The notes beneath the pieces are model-generated. The model made no database searches. It saw only the letters and a program-made list of their open reading frames with translations, and was not told the DNA's origin. A DNA stretch of 64,000 nucleotides from Variovorax boronicumulans (GTDB lineage Bacteria > Pseudomonadota > Gammaproteobacteria > Burkholderiales > Burkholderiaceae_C), in assembly GCF_019352895.1 (NCBI RefSeq), contig NZ_JAAAFX010000004.1, positions 2,220,245-2,284,244 on the forward strand. The letters run 5' to 3'. This document shows positions 35,627 to 44,000 of the stretch, in pieces; position 1 is the stretch's first letter; every line of letters starts with the position of its first letter. The position numbers and the translations under genes were made by a program.

Positions 35627-36211
35627 ATGACTTCCGACACCCGCACCCAGAAACAGAAGATGCTCGCCGGCGATCTCTACGACGCCGGCGACCCCGAGAT
35701 CCAGTCCGACCTCGCGGCCGCGCGCGAATGGCTGGTGCGCTACAACGCCTCGCTGGGCGGCACCAGCGCCGAGCGGCACCGGCTGCTCGTCGAGCGCTTC
35801 GCCTCGGTGGGCAAAGGCGCGGGCATCCGGCCGCCTTTCCATTGCGACTACGGCTTCAACATCTCGGTCGGCGAGGGCGTGTTCCTCAACTTCAACTGCG
35901 TGATCCTCGATGTGGTCGAGGTCACGATCGGCGACAAGACGCAGATCGGCCCCGGCGTGCAGATCCTCACCGCCGACCATCCGCGCTCGCCGCAGGAGCG
36001 CGCCTCGGGGCTCGAGTTCGGCCGGCCGATCCACATCGGCCGCAACGTCTGGATCGGCGGCGGTGCGATCATCCTGCCGGGCGTGACCGTGGGCGACGAT
36101 GCATTGATCGGCGCCGGCAGCGTGGTCACGCGCGACGTGCCGGCGGGTGCCACCGTGGTCGGCAACCCGGCGCGCATCCGCACGCCTTCGCCCGATCGAA
36201 CCCAGGAGTAA
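35627..36211 (+). CDS. Maltose/galactoside O-acetyltransferase (Maa/LacA-like)
   Basis: Left-handed parallel beta-helix acetyltransferase of 194 residues. An N-terminal alpha segment (QKMLAGDLYDAGDPEIQ) is typical of Maa/LacA/NodL enzymes. Hexapeptide repeats follow (IHIGRNVWIGGGAIILPGVTVGDDALIGAGSVV, cited by its core NVWIGGGAIILPGV). The catalytic histidine is in LTADHP. These trimeric enzymes transfer acetyl from acetyl-CoA to sugars. The frame opens at 35573, but the ATG at 35627 has GAGG upstream and matches the family start. A second gene follows after six bases. Confidence 0.88.
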   Translation: MTSDTRTQKQKMLAGDLYDAGDPEIQSDLAAAREWLVRYNASLGGTSAERHRLLVERFASVGKGAGIRPPFHCDYGFNISVGEGVFLNFNCVILDVVEVTIGDKTQIGPGVQILTADHPRSPQERASGLEFGRPIHIGRNVWIGGGAIILPGVTVGDDALIGAGSVVTRDVPAGATVVGNPARIRTPSPDRTQE

Positions 36212-36217
36212 GAAGCC

Positions 36218-36724
36218 ATGACCGATTCGTCCGCAGCACCCCCGGCCGTCTTCACTCTGTCGCGGAGCTTCGATGCGCCGCGCGAGAAGGTCTGGCGGGC
36301 CTTCACTGAACTGTCGGAGCTCGAGAAATGGTGGGGCCCCAAAGGCTTCACCATCTGCGCGGCACGCCTCGATCTGCGCCCGGGCGGTCTGTTCGTCTAT
36401 GGCATGGAGGCAGGCGGCCACACGATGTGGGGGCGCTTCGCCTACCGCGAGATCGAGGCCCCGGGCCGCATCGTTTTCGCCAACGGCTTCTCCGACCCCG
36501 AGGGTGGCCTGACGCGCGCACCTTTCGCCGAGTCGTGGCCGCTGGAGGTGCTCAACACCTGGACCTTCACGGAGAAAGACGGCCAGACCATGCTCGACAT
36601 GCGCGGTGAAGCGCTCGATGCCAATGCTGTCGAGGCGGCGGTGTTCCAGGCCGGCTTTCCGTCGATGAAGGTGGGCTTCGGCGGCACGCTCGACCAGCTG
36701 GCCGCGCACCTGGCCGGCACTTAG
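36218..36724 (+). CDS. SRPBCC (AHSA1-type) domain protein
   Basis: Small cytoplasmic START-like protein of 168 residues. FTLSRSFDAPREKVWRAFTELSELEKWWGPKGF opens the fold, cited by its core VWRAFTELSELEKWWGPKGF, and RLDLRPGGLFVYGM follows, both standard for the AHSA1 branch. Members bind hydrophobic ligands; no specific role can be given. AGGAG lies upstream, and the gap of six bases to the acetyltransferase gene suggests co-transcription. Confidence 0.85.
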   Translation: MTDSSAAPPAVFTLSRSFDAPREKVWRAFTELSELEKWWGPKGFTICAARLDLRPGGLFVYGMEAGGHTMWGRFAYREIEAPGRIVFANGFSDPEGGLTRAPFAESWPLEVLNTWTFTEKDGQTMLDMRGEALDANAVEAAVFQAGFPSMKVGFGGTLDQLAAHLAGT

Positions 36725-36804
36725 CGCGCGGCCCGCAACGCGCGGCATTGGCCTGCATGCGTGCAGGACGATGCCGACGGCCTCCGCGCCGGCCTGCGGT
36801 CACC

Positions 36805-38034
36805 ATGGCTTGCATGATCCTTGCGCTTCGACGCCGCGCACCGTTTCGCGCTCCCTTCCTCGTTCTTCCATCCGCCGCCACCCGGCGCCTGACCGCGATG
36901 GCCCTGGCCGCCGGTCTGGCGAGCGGGGCTACCCTGTCGACGCGGGCCCAGACGCCGCCTCCGGCGATGGCCGCGCACAGCCCCTGGGCCGAGCACCTGC
37001 GCGCCGACCTGGCGCGCATCGACGCCTCGGGCAAGGCGCGCATCGGCGTCTACGTGCAGGACCTCGACACCGGCGAAGCACTCTCGTACAAGGCCGACCA
37101 GCGCTGGTACCTGGCCTCGATGGTCAAGGTGCCGGTCGCGATGACCGTGATGCGCGGCATCGAGCGCGGCGACTACACGCTCGACACGGCCGTCACGCTG
37201 CGCGCGTCGGACTATGTGGACGGCGCCGGCACCACCAACCGCCAGCCGGTGGGCCAGCCGATCCCGATCCGCGTGCTGCTCGAGCAGATGATCATCTACA
37301 GCGACAACACCGCCACCGACATGCTGATCGACCTGGTGGGCATCGCCGAGGTCAATGCGCTGGTCGAGTCGCTGGTGCCCGAGGGCTTTCGTCGCATCAC
37401 CAGTCTCGGTGCGATCCGCCGCACCCTTTACGGCTCGCTCGCGCCGGGCGCCGAACAACTGGGCGGCAAGGACCTGCTGTTGCTGCACCGCGAACGCTCC
37501 GATGCTGCTCGGCTGCAGCTGCTCTCCAGCCTGGTAGACGTGCCGGTGGCGCGCTTCAAGCTGCCCAGCCTCGACGCGGCCTACAACGCCTACTACGCGA
37601 GCGGCCTCAATTCGGCGCGGCTCGATGCCTATGGCGGGCTGCTCTCGCTGCTGGTCGGCGGCCAGGCGCTCGCACCCGAATCGACGGCCTATCTGCTCAA
37701 GCTGATGGAGCGCGTGGCCACGGGCACGAACCGAATCAAGGCCGGGTTGCCCGCGGGCGTGCGCTTTGCGCACAAGACCGGCACCCAGCGCCGCCGCACC
37801 TGCGATGGCGGCCTGGTGCGGTTGGCCGAGGACGGCCAGCAGCGCCGCGTGCTGGTGGTGGCCTGCACCCGTGACGAGCCGTCGCTCGACAGATCCGAAT
37901 TCGCGCTGATGCAGGTCGGCGCCGCCGTCTGCCGGTCCGGCCTGTTGACCAAGGGAGTCCATGATGATGAAGCGATCTGCCATGCCGCGCCTGCTCTGCG
38001 CATTGACCGTCAGCCTGTGCCTGCTCGGCCTTGA
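36805..38034 (+). CDS. Class-A-beta-lactamase-like serine hydrolase 1
   Basis: Exported serine hydrolase of 409 residues from the ATG at 36805 (a later ATG at 36898 would also keep a signal peptide). The SxxK motif is YLASMVKVPV, the SDN motif IYSDNTATDML and the KTG motif FAHKTGTQ, followed by RRRTCDGG. I cannot find a clear ExxLN omega-loop motif, so class A beta-lactamase activity is not shown; a carboxypeptidase-like or other esterase role is possible. The last 70 or so bases overlap the start of its paralogue. The C-terminal residues past TKG look non-homologous and may reflect loss of an earlier stop. Confidence 0.75.
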   Translation: MACMILALRRRAPFRAPFLVLPSAATRRLTAMALAAGLASGATLSTRAQTPPPAMAAHSPWAEHLRADLARIDASGKARIGVYVQDLDTGEALSYKADQRWYLASMVKVPVAMTVMRGIERGDYTLDTAVTLRASDYVDGAGTTNRQPVGQPIPIRVLLEQMIIYSDNTATDMLIDLVGIAEVNALVESLVPEGFRRITSLGAIRRTLYGSLAPGAEQLGGKDLLLLHRERSDAARLQLLSSLVDVPVARFKLPSLDAAYNAYYASGLNSARLDAYGGLLSLLVGGQALAPESTAYLLKLMERVATGTNRIKAGLPAGVRFAHKTGTQRRRTCDGGLVRLAEDGQQRRVLVVACTRDEPSLDRSEFALMQVGAAVCRSGLLTKGVHDDEAICHAAPALRIDRQPVPARP

Positions 38035-39025
38035 GTCCGCGCGGGCGGCGGACTGGGACGCAGGGCTCAAGCAGGAGATCGAACGCATCGACCGCGAGTC
38101 GCCCGGCAACCTGGGCGTGTACGTCAAGCGACTGAAGCAGGGCGACAGCTTCAACTACGGCGCCGACCAGCGCTGGTACCTGGGCTCGACGGTGAAGGTG
38201 CCGATCGCGATCGCGGTGCTGCAGCAGGTCGATGCGGGCCAGCTCAAGCTGTCCGACACCATGACGCTCGAGCCCGGCGATCGGATCGAGGCCGGCCAGC
38301 TGGTGTGGCGCAAGCCTGGCGGGGTGATCTCGATCGAAGAACTGCTGCAGCGCATGCTGGGCGACAGCGACAACACGGCCGCCAACATGCTGATCCGCAA
38401 GGTCGGGCTTGCGCAGGTCAACCGCAGCGCGAAGGAGGCGATGGGCGCCGACGGCCTCGGCACGCTGAGCACGCTGGCCGAGGTGCGCTACGACGTGTAT
38501 GCCGAGCTGCACCCCGATGCGCGCAAGCTCTCGAACGACCAGCTGGTGACCATCGCGTCGGCACCCATGGGCCCGCAGCGCGTGGAGGCGCTGCGCAAGG
38601 CGCTCGACGTGCCGGCGTCGGCGCTCCAGGTGAAGACCATCGACGAAGCCTATGACCGCTACTACCGCCGCGGTCTCAACGCGGCCACGCTGGTGGCCTA
38701 TGGCGCGATGCTCGAGAAGCTGGTGCAGGGCAAGCTGCTCCAACCCGCGAGCACGCAGAAGCTGTTCACCGCGATGAAGATCGACATCTTCACCAACTAC
38801 CGCTTGCAGGCCGGGCTGCCGCGCAGCGTGAAGTTCATCCACAAGACCGGCACCCAGCACCGCACCGCTTGCCATGCGGGCGTGATCCAGCCGCAGAACG
38901 GCGGCGCCGATGCGATCGTGGTCGCGACCTGCGCGTCCGACCTCGACGAGCAGCGCGAGGCCGGCAAGGTGTTCGAGCGGGTGGGGCGGGCGATCACGAG
39001 GACGGTGTTGAAGAAGGGCGCCTAA
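37961..39025 (+). CDS. Class-A-beta-lactamase-like serine hydrolase 2, tandem paralogue
   Basis: Second exported serine hydrolase, 354 residues, with signal peptide MMMKRSAMPRLLCALTVSL and following residues to ARAAD. Motifs are YLGSTVKVPI (SxxK), LGDSDNTAANML (SDN) and FIHKTGTQ (KTG) followed by HRTACHAG. The shared frame of DQRWYL, SxVKVP and HKTGTQ with the preceding gene shows tandem duplication. As there, no obvious ExxLN motif is seen. AGGGAG precedes the ATG, which lies inside the end of the first gene. It ends convergently, overlapping the aldo/keto reductase stop by four bases. Confidence 0.8.
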   Translation: MMMKRSAMPRLLCALTVSLCLLGLESARAADWDAGLKQEIERIDRESPGNLGVYVKRLKQGDSFNYGADQRWYLGSTVKVPIAIAVLQQVDAGQLKLSDTMTLEPGDRIEAGQLVWRKPGGVISIEELLQRMLGDSDNTAANMLIRKVGLAQVNRSAKEAMGADGLGTLSTLAEVRYDVYAELHPDARKLSNDQLVTIASAPMGPQRVEALRKALDVPASALQVKTIDEAYDRYYRRGLNAATLVAYGAMLEKLVQGKLLQPASTQKLFTAMKIDIFTNYRLQAGLPRSVKFIHKTGTQHRTACHAGVIQPQNGGADAIVVATCASDLDEQREAGKVFERVGRAITRTVLKKGA

Positions 39026-39975
39026 GCCGTCACCGACGCCGCATGCCGCCGCCAGAAGGCCGCGTCCGGCACCGGACCTGACCCCGCCTTCGCGTTGTCC
39101 GCCATGTGCTCCGGCCGGCTGGTGCCGGGGATCACGCAGGTCACGGCCGGGTGGCTCAGCGTGAACTTGAGCAGCACCTGCGCCCAGCTGGTGGCGTCGA
39201 TCTCGGCCGCCCAGCCGGGCAGCGGCTTGTCGCGCAGGCCGCGCAGCAGGCCGCCGCCGCCGAAGGGCTGATTCACGATCACGGCCACGCCGCGCTCGGC
39301 CGCGAGCGGCAGCAGGCGCTGCTCGACTGCGCGGTCGTCGATCGAATAGTTGATCTGCAGGAAGTCCAGCGTCTCGGCGCGCAGCACCGCCTCGACCTCG
39401 CCGAAGGCCGAGGCCGTGTAGTGCGTGATGCCGACATAGCGGATGCGGCCCTGCGCCTTCCACTCGCGCAGCGTCGCGAGCTGGGTGCGCCAATCGACCA
39501 GGTTGTGCACCTGCATCAGGTCGATGCGCTCGGCCTTCAGGTGCGCAAAGGACTGCTCCATCTGCGCGATGCCGGCCTCGCGCCCGCGGGTCCAGACCTT
39601 GGTCGCGAGGAAGGCCTTGGCGCGGTCCTTCGATGCAGCCAGCAGTTCGCCCGTGGTCTGCTCGGCGCGCCCGTACATCGGCGAGCTGTCGAGCACGGTG
39701 CCGCCCGCGTCGAACAAGGCCTGCAGCACGCCCGGCAGGCGCGGGTATTCGTCGCTGCCGGGCGCATGGCCGAAGCCGACCCAGGTGCCGCATCCGATCA
39801 CGGGCAGGGCTTCCTTGGACGAGGGGATGGGGCGGGTGTTCATGGTGGCTTTCTTCTGCGCGGCGGCGCCGAAGGGCAAACCGGCGGTGGCGACACCGGT
39901 CGACAGGCCGACGGCCATGCGCAGCACCTGGGCGCGCGTGAGGCCGGCGGGGTGGGCGTGGGGCAACGGTGGCAT
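39022..39975 (-). CDS. Aldo/keto reductase with an N-terminal export-like segment
   Basis: Aldo/keto reductase of 317 residues. The barrel includes GTVLDSSPMYGRAEQTTGELL with the catalytic tyrosine, ATKVWTRG with the catalytic lysine, DLMQVHN with the histidine, and IPGTSRPEHMADN binding NADPH. The first 40 residues (LRMAVGLSTGVATAGLPFGAAAQ) look like a signal peptide, perhaps Tat-like although only single arginines precede it. The ATG at 39975 has AGGAG five bases upstream, which supports this start; an internal ATG at 39843 would make a cytoplasmic form. A periplasmic AKR would need cofactor after folding in the cytoplasm, which fits Tat export. Confidence 0.82.
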   Translation of the reverse strand: MPPLPHAHPAGLTRAQVLRMAVGLSTGVATAGLPFGAAAQKKATMNTRPIPSSKEALPVIGCGTWVGFGHAPGSDEYPRLPGVLQALFDAGGTVLDSSPMYGRAEQTTGELLAASKDRAKAFLATKVWTRGREAGIAQMEQSFAHLKAERIDLMQVHNLVDWRTQLATLREWKAQGRIRYVGITHYTASAFGEVEAVLRAETLDFLQINYSIDDRAVEQRLLPLAAERGVAVIVNQPFGGGGLLRGLRDKPLPGWAAEIDATSWAQVLLKFTLSHPAVTCVIPGTSRPEHMADNAKAGSGPVPDAAFWRRHAASVTA

Positions 39976-40000
39976 GGCGACTCCTGGGAAGCTAGGGGTG

Positions 40001-41434
40001 TCAATCGGCAGCGTGTCCTGCGGTGGATGCACGGGGTGCGGTCGAGTTCCCCAAGGATGCGTGCAATCGCCGTTCCTGCTGCCGCGCGAGCCACAGCGAG
40101 AGCACGGCCCACACGGCGGCCAGCGGAATCGCCAGCGCCGCCAGGCCCGCGAAGCCCACGCCCAGCGCGCCCAGGCCGGCCGAGATCCAGCCGCTGACGG
40201 CATCGCCACCGCGGTAGACCACGGTCTCGATCGCGTTCTTGGCCTTGTACTTGGCCTCGCGCCCGACCACGGTGAACAGCACCTCGCGCGCGGGCCGCGC
40301 GATGGCGTAGTCGAAGGCCCGGCGCAAGGCCTGCGCGCCGGCCAGCACCAGCACCGTGGGTGAGAGCGCCACCGCCGCGAAGGCCAGCGCCGAGGCGATC
40401 GGCAGCAGCACCAGTGCCGTCCCCACGCCGAAGCGCTTCATGAGCCGGCCGGTCACGAAGAGCTGCAGCAACAAGGTGAGCGTCGACACGCTCAGGTCGA
40501 CCAGTGCGAAGAAGCGGGTGCGCGACGCGGTGTCGGCAAAGGCCCCGGCCACGATGCGGCCCTGCTCGAAGTAGAGGAAGGTCGAGGCCGCGGTGTGCAG
40601 CAGCAGGTAGCCGCACAGGCCTAGCAGGTAGGGCGAGCGCGCGATCAGCGCCAGGCCGGCCAGCACGCTGCCGCCGATGGGGCGGGCGTCGCCGGTGGCC
40701 GTGGCGGCGCCAGCCGCACCGTCGTTCGCCAGTCTTTCGCCGTCGCGCGGGTACAGCCGGTGGAAACACTGCAGCGCGGCCTCGAGCAGCAGCGCCGCGC
40801 CCAGCGTGAGTGCGACCGGCCCGAGTGCCGTGACCAACGTCGCGGCCAGCGCCGGCCCGACGAAGGTGCCCGCGGTGCCGCCGGCCGCGATGAAACCGAA
40901 CAGCCGCCGGCCCTGCGCGTTGCTGAAGCAGTCGGCCAGCACGCTCCAGAAGATGCTGATCACGAACAGGTTGAAGACGCTGATCCACACGAAGAACACG
41001 CGGCCCACCCAGACGCTGTGCACTCCGCTCGCAATGAGCAGGCAGAACACCAGGATGCTCACGGTGAAGAAGCGGTACGCCAGCGGCACGAAGCGCCGCG
41101 GCGGCAGCCGGGTGACCAGCCACCCGAACAGCGGCACCAGCGCGAGCATCGCGACGAAGGTGGCGCTGAACAGCCACTGCAGCTCGTCCGCGCCGCCGGC
41201 CAGCCCGAGCGCATCGCGCAGCGGCCGCAGCAGGTAGTAGCCACCCAGCAGGCAGAAGAACCAGCCGAAGCCCAGCAAGGTGGCCCGCACCTCGTCCGGC
41301 TGCACGTCCACGGCCCGACGCAGCCAGCGGTGGAGCAGGGCAGGGGGCGCGGGTGAGGGCGAGATCACGCAAGCAGTTTGCCCAAGAAGCGGCCCGTTGC
41401 CGTCGGATGCCCTTGCATCGGCGTTGGCTCTCAT
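40001..41434 (-). CDS. ADP/ATP-translocase-like (Npt/TLC) MFS transporter
   Basis: Polytopic membrane protein of about 477 residues with about twelve helices. The pattern DEVRATLLGFGWFFCLLGGYYLLRPLRDALG, cited by its core GGYYLLRPLRDALG, and the loop KYKAKNAIETVVYRGGDAVSGW resemble the NTP/NDP-exchange-like transporters found in free-living proteobacteria. Obligate intracellular bacteria use related proteins to import ATP; the free-living members have no known substrate. The start is uncertain: ATG at 41434 or GTG at 41368, both before the first helix. It is divergent from the ketogluconate operon. Confidence 0.72.
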   Translation of the reverse strand: MRANADARASDGNGPLLGQTACVISPSPAPPALLHRWLRRAVDVQPDEVRATLLGFGWFFCLLGGYYLLRPLRDALGLAGGADELQWLFSATFVAMLALVPLFGWLVTRLPPRRFVPLAYRFFTVSILVFCLLIASGVHSVWVGRVFFVWISVFNLFVISIFWSVLADCFSNAQGRRLFGFIAAGGTAGTFVGPALAATLVTALGPVALTLGAALLLEAALQCFHRLYPRDGERLANDGAAGAATATGDARPIGGSVLAGLALIARSPYLLGLCGYLLLHTAASTFLYFEQGRIVAGAFADTASRTRFFALVDLSVSTLTLLLQLFVTGRLMKRFGVGTALVLLPIASALAFAAVALSPTVLVLAGAQALRRAFDYAIARPAREVLFTVVGREAKYKAKNAIETVVYRGGDAVSGWISAGLGALGVGFAGLAALAIPLAAVWAVLSLWLARQQERRLHASLGNSTAPRASTAGHAAD

Positions 41435-41481
41435 CCTGACCCGCGAAACTTGCATACAAGGGTAAACCCCGATGTTTCGTC

Positions 41482-41495
41482 TGAAACCGGTTTCA
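41482..41495. promoter_or_regulatory. PtxS-type operator
   Basis: TGAAACCGGTTTCA is a perfect 14-base palindrome with the central CpG typical of LacI-family operators. It is the same sequence described for PtxS, the 2-ketogluconate repressor of Pseudomonas. It lies 48 bases before the GTG of the first gene of an operon whose last gene encodes a PtxS-like LacI protein, so autoregulated repression of the whole operon is likely. Confidence 0.85.
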
Positions 41496-41543
41496 TACAC
41501 TGGCCACCCCACGCATCGCTTGCCTGTACGCAGGATTTGCCCA

Positions 41544-42215
41544 GTGAATTACCAATTCCAGTTCGACGCCGTCTTCGCCGCCTGGCCACTGCTCCTCAAG
41601 GGCACGTGGATCACCATCCAGCTCTCGCTGGTGGCCACCGTGCTCGGCCTTGTCGTCGCCATCTTCTGCGCCTGGGGCAAGACCTCGGGCCCCGGATGGC
41701 TGCGCTTCATCGTCAATGCCTACATCGAGGTGATCCGCAACACGCCGTTCCTCGTGCAGCTGTTCTTCTTCTTCTTCGCGCTGCCGGCCATCGGCCTGCG
41801 CTGGTCCCCCTACACGGCCGCGCTGACCGCGATGGTGGTGAACCTGGGCGCCTACGCCACCGAGATCATCCGCGCGGGCATCGAGTCGATTCCCAAGGGC
41901 CAGATCGAGGCGGGCCGCGCGCTCAACCTCAAGCCCTGGGAGATCTTCCGCTTCGTGATCATCAAGCCCGCGCTCAAGGCCATCTACCCGGCGCTTACCA
42001 GCCAGTTCATCCTGCTGATGCTGAGCTCGGCCGTGGTGTCGGTGATCTCGGCCGACGACCTGACTTCGGTGGCGGCCAACCTGCAGTCGCAGACCTTCCG
42101 CAGCTTCGAGATCTACATCGTGGTGGCGGGCATCTACCTGCTGCTGGCGCTGGCCTTCTCGGGGCTCTTCAAGCTGATCTATCAGCGCACCCTCAACTAT
42201 CCGGATCGTCGATAG
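41544..42215 (+). CDS. Polar-amino-acid-type ABC permease, first of two
   Basis: Inner-membrane permease of 223 residues in the His/Glu/Gln/opine (PAAT) family. WPLLLKGTWITIQLSLVATVLGLV, YIEVIRNTPFLVQLFFFFFALP and ATEIIRAGIESIPKGQIEAGRAL, with its EAA-type loop, are hallmarks. The frame opens at 41472, but that would put the operator inside the gene; the GTG at 41544 with AGGA upstream is better. It heads a four-gene importer in front of ketogluconate genes, so a sugar acid rather than an amino acid is the probable cargo. Confidence 0.88.
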   Translation: MNYQFQFDAVFAAWPLLLKGTWITIQLSLVATVLGLVVAIFCAWGKTSGPGWLRFIVNAYIEVIRNTPFLVQLFFFFFALPAIGLRWSPYTAALTAMVVNLGAYATEIIRAGIESIPKGQIEAGRALNLKPWEIFRFVIIKPALKAIYPALTSQFILLMLSSAVVSVISADDLTSVAANLQSQTFRSFEIYIVVAGIYLLLALAFSGLFKLIYQRTLNYPDRR

Positions 42216-42378
42216 CAATGGCTCGCCCCCAGTCTTCGCGCACTTCGTGTCGCTTCGCCAACCCCCTACCGGGGGCAACACCAGCGGCCCGGCAAAGCCG
42301 GTTCCGCGGTGTTTCCCGATCAAGCCTGCATCGAGCTGAGGCGCCGGTTGCCCACTCGCTGAAAGACTGAGATTTGAT
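42216..42378 (+). repeat. REP-like hairpin element between the two permease genes
   Basis: A 163-base gap inside the operon folds into nested hairpins: CCCCC/GGGGG at 42262-42275, CCGGC-AAA-GCCGG at 42289-42301, and outer arms AACACC and GGTGTT around the second. The layout looks like a dispersed intergenic repeat of the kind found in Comamonadaceae. A similar GC-rich stretch lies near 43915-43945 before the ATPase gene. It may reduce readthrough or stabilise the upstream mRNA. No gene is seen in it. Confidence 0.5.
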
Positions 42379-43032
42379 ATGCGTACCTTCGGCTTTCCCG
42401 AATTCCTCTTCATCCTCCAGGCCGTCCAGTGGACGCTGGCGCTGTCGCTGATCGCCTTCGTCGGCGGCGCGGTGCTGGGCCTGGTGATCGCGCTGGCGCG
42501 CACCTCCGAGAGCCGTGCGGCCCGCGGCATCGCCATCACCTTCATCCAGATCTTCCAGGGCACGCCGCTGCTGCTGCAGCTGTTCCTGATCTTCTTCGGC
42601 GCGCCGGTGCTGGGGCTGGACATCAACCCCTGGGTTGCCGCAGGCGCCGCGCTGATCCTCAACAGTGCGGCCTTCCTGGGCGAGATCTGGCGCGGTTGCA
42701 TCGAAGCCGTGCCGCGCGGCCAGATCGAGGCGGCGCAGGCGCTCAACCTGCGCTATGTCGCCCGCATGCGCGACGTGGTGCTGCCGCAGGCCTTCAAGAT
42801 CGCGCTCGCGCCGACCGTCGGCTACGTGGTGCAGATCATCAAGGGCACCTCGCTGGCGGCCATCATCGGCTTCACCGAGGTCACGCGCGCCGGCCAGATC
42901 ATCAACAACGCGACCTTCCAGCCGCTGCAGGTCTTCGCCACCGTGGCCGCGATCTACTTCGCGATCTGCTGGCCGCTGTCGCTGCTGGCCGCCCGCATGG
43001 AGCGCCGCCGCGCCCAGGCGCTGGCCCGCTGA
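42379..43032 (+). CDS. Polar-amino-acid-type ABC permease, second of two
   Basis: Partner permease of 217 residues, PAAT family. It has QAVQWTLALSLIAFVGGAVLGL, FIQIFQGTPLLLQLFLIFFGAP and the EAA loop FLGEIWRGCIEAVPRGQIEAAQAL. It forms the heterodimeric channel with the first permease. It starts after a repeat element but is on the same strand and family, so it belongs to the same system. Confidence 0.9.
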   Translation: MRTFGFPEFLFILQAVQWTLALSLIAFVGGAVLGLVIALARTSESRAARGIAITFIQIFQGTPLLLQLFLIFFGAPVLGLDINPWVAAGAALILNSAAFLGEIWRGCIEAVPRGQIEAAQALNLRYVARMRDVVLPQAFKIALAPTVGYVVQIIKGTSLAAIIGFTEVTRAGQIINNATFQPLQVFATVAAIYFAICWPLSLLAARMERRRAQALAR

Positions 43033-43084
43033 TTCCCCCTTTCTTTCCTTGCCTGTTCCCGTTCTCAACTCAGGAGACTTCGAC

Positions 43085-43882
43085 ATGATCCGTTCCACCA
43101 CCCGCCGCACCGCCATCGCTGCCCTCGGCCTGGGCGCTGCGCTCACCGTGTTCGCACCGTTCGCCACCGCGCAGTCGATCGCCGACATCAAGAAGAAGGG
43201 CGAAGTCACCATCGGCATGCTGGTCGACTTCCCGCCCTACGGCACGACCAACGCGCAGAACCAGCCCGACGGCTACGACGCCGACGTGGCCAAGCTGCTG
43301 GCCAAGGAGTGGGGCGTCAAGGCCAACATCGTGCCGGTCACCGGCCCGAACCGCATTCCCTTCCTGCTGACCAACAAGGTCGACCTGCTGGTCGCTTCGC
43401 TGGCCGTCACGCCCGAGCGTTCGAAGCAGGTGCAGTTCTCCACGCCTTACGCGGCCGCGACCATCGTGCTGTACGGCAAGAAGGACGCCAACATCAAGGG
43501 CGCATCCGACCTCAAGGGCCAGCGCGTCGGCGTGGCCCGCGCGTCCACGCAAGACGTGGCCGTGACCAAGGCCGCACCGGAAGGCACCGAGATCCGCCGC
43601 TTCGACGACGACGCTTCGGCCATGCAGGCGCTGATGTCGGGCCAGGTCGATGCCATCGGCTGCTCGATCACCGTCGCGGCGCAGATCGCGAAGCGCGTGC
43701 CGGCCAACACCTTCGAGAACAAGTTCACGCTGGTGCAGCAAGCCATGGGCATCGCGATGCGCCCGGGCCAGGAAGAACTGCTGAAGAACGTGAACGCCTT
43801 CGTCGAGAAGAACACTGCCAACGGCGAACTCAACAAGCTGTATCAGAAGTGGCTGGGCGCCGATCTGCCCAAGCTGAACTGA
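43085..43882 (+). CDS. Family 3 periplasmic binding protein of the ABC importer
   Basis: Extracellular solute-binding protein family 3, 265 residues. A signal peptide ends at [42 protein letters not shown] contains the usual PPYG and GYDADV ligand-site elements, and [24 protein letters not shown] follows. AGGAG precedes the ATG. Most family members bind amino acids, where an arginine clamps the carboxylate; that clamp would also suit a carboxylated sugar such as 2-ketogluconate, in line with the neighbouring genes. Confidence 0.88.
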   Translation: MIRSTTRRTAIAALGLGAALTVFAPFATAQSIADIKKKGEVTIGMLVDFPPYGTTNAQNQPDGYDADVAKLLAKEWGVKANIVPVTGPNRIPFLLTNKVDLLVASLAVTPERSKQVQFSTPYAAATIVLYGKKDANIKGASDLKGQRVGVARASTQDVAVTKAAPEGTEIRRFDDDASAMQALMSGQVDAIGCSITVAAQIAKRVPANTFENKFTLVQQAMGIAMRPGQEELLKNVNAFVEKNTANGELNKLYQKWLGADLPKLN

Positions 43883-44000
43883 GCGCCACAACCTCCTGAC
43901 CGGGAGGCCACACCCGCGGCAGGCCCTGAGGCCGGTGCCGCGGTGTGTCACGACAGAGCCAGGGGCTCACGGTGAACAACGAATTTCTGGAAGCAACAAC

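Noticed and set aside
35445..35630. Small plus-strand frame of 61 codons after the TonB receptor
   Set aside because: It is built from the inverted repeat and alanine-rich sequence, with no ribosome site of note and no resemblance to a known small protein.
36805..39025. Calling the tandem hydrolases antibiotic-resistance beta-lactamases
   Set aside because: SxxK, SDN and KTG motifs are shared with non-resistance serine hydrolases, and I could not find the ExxLN motif, so resistance is not supported.
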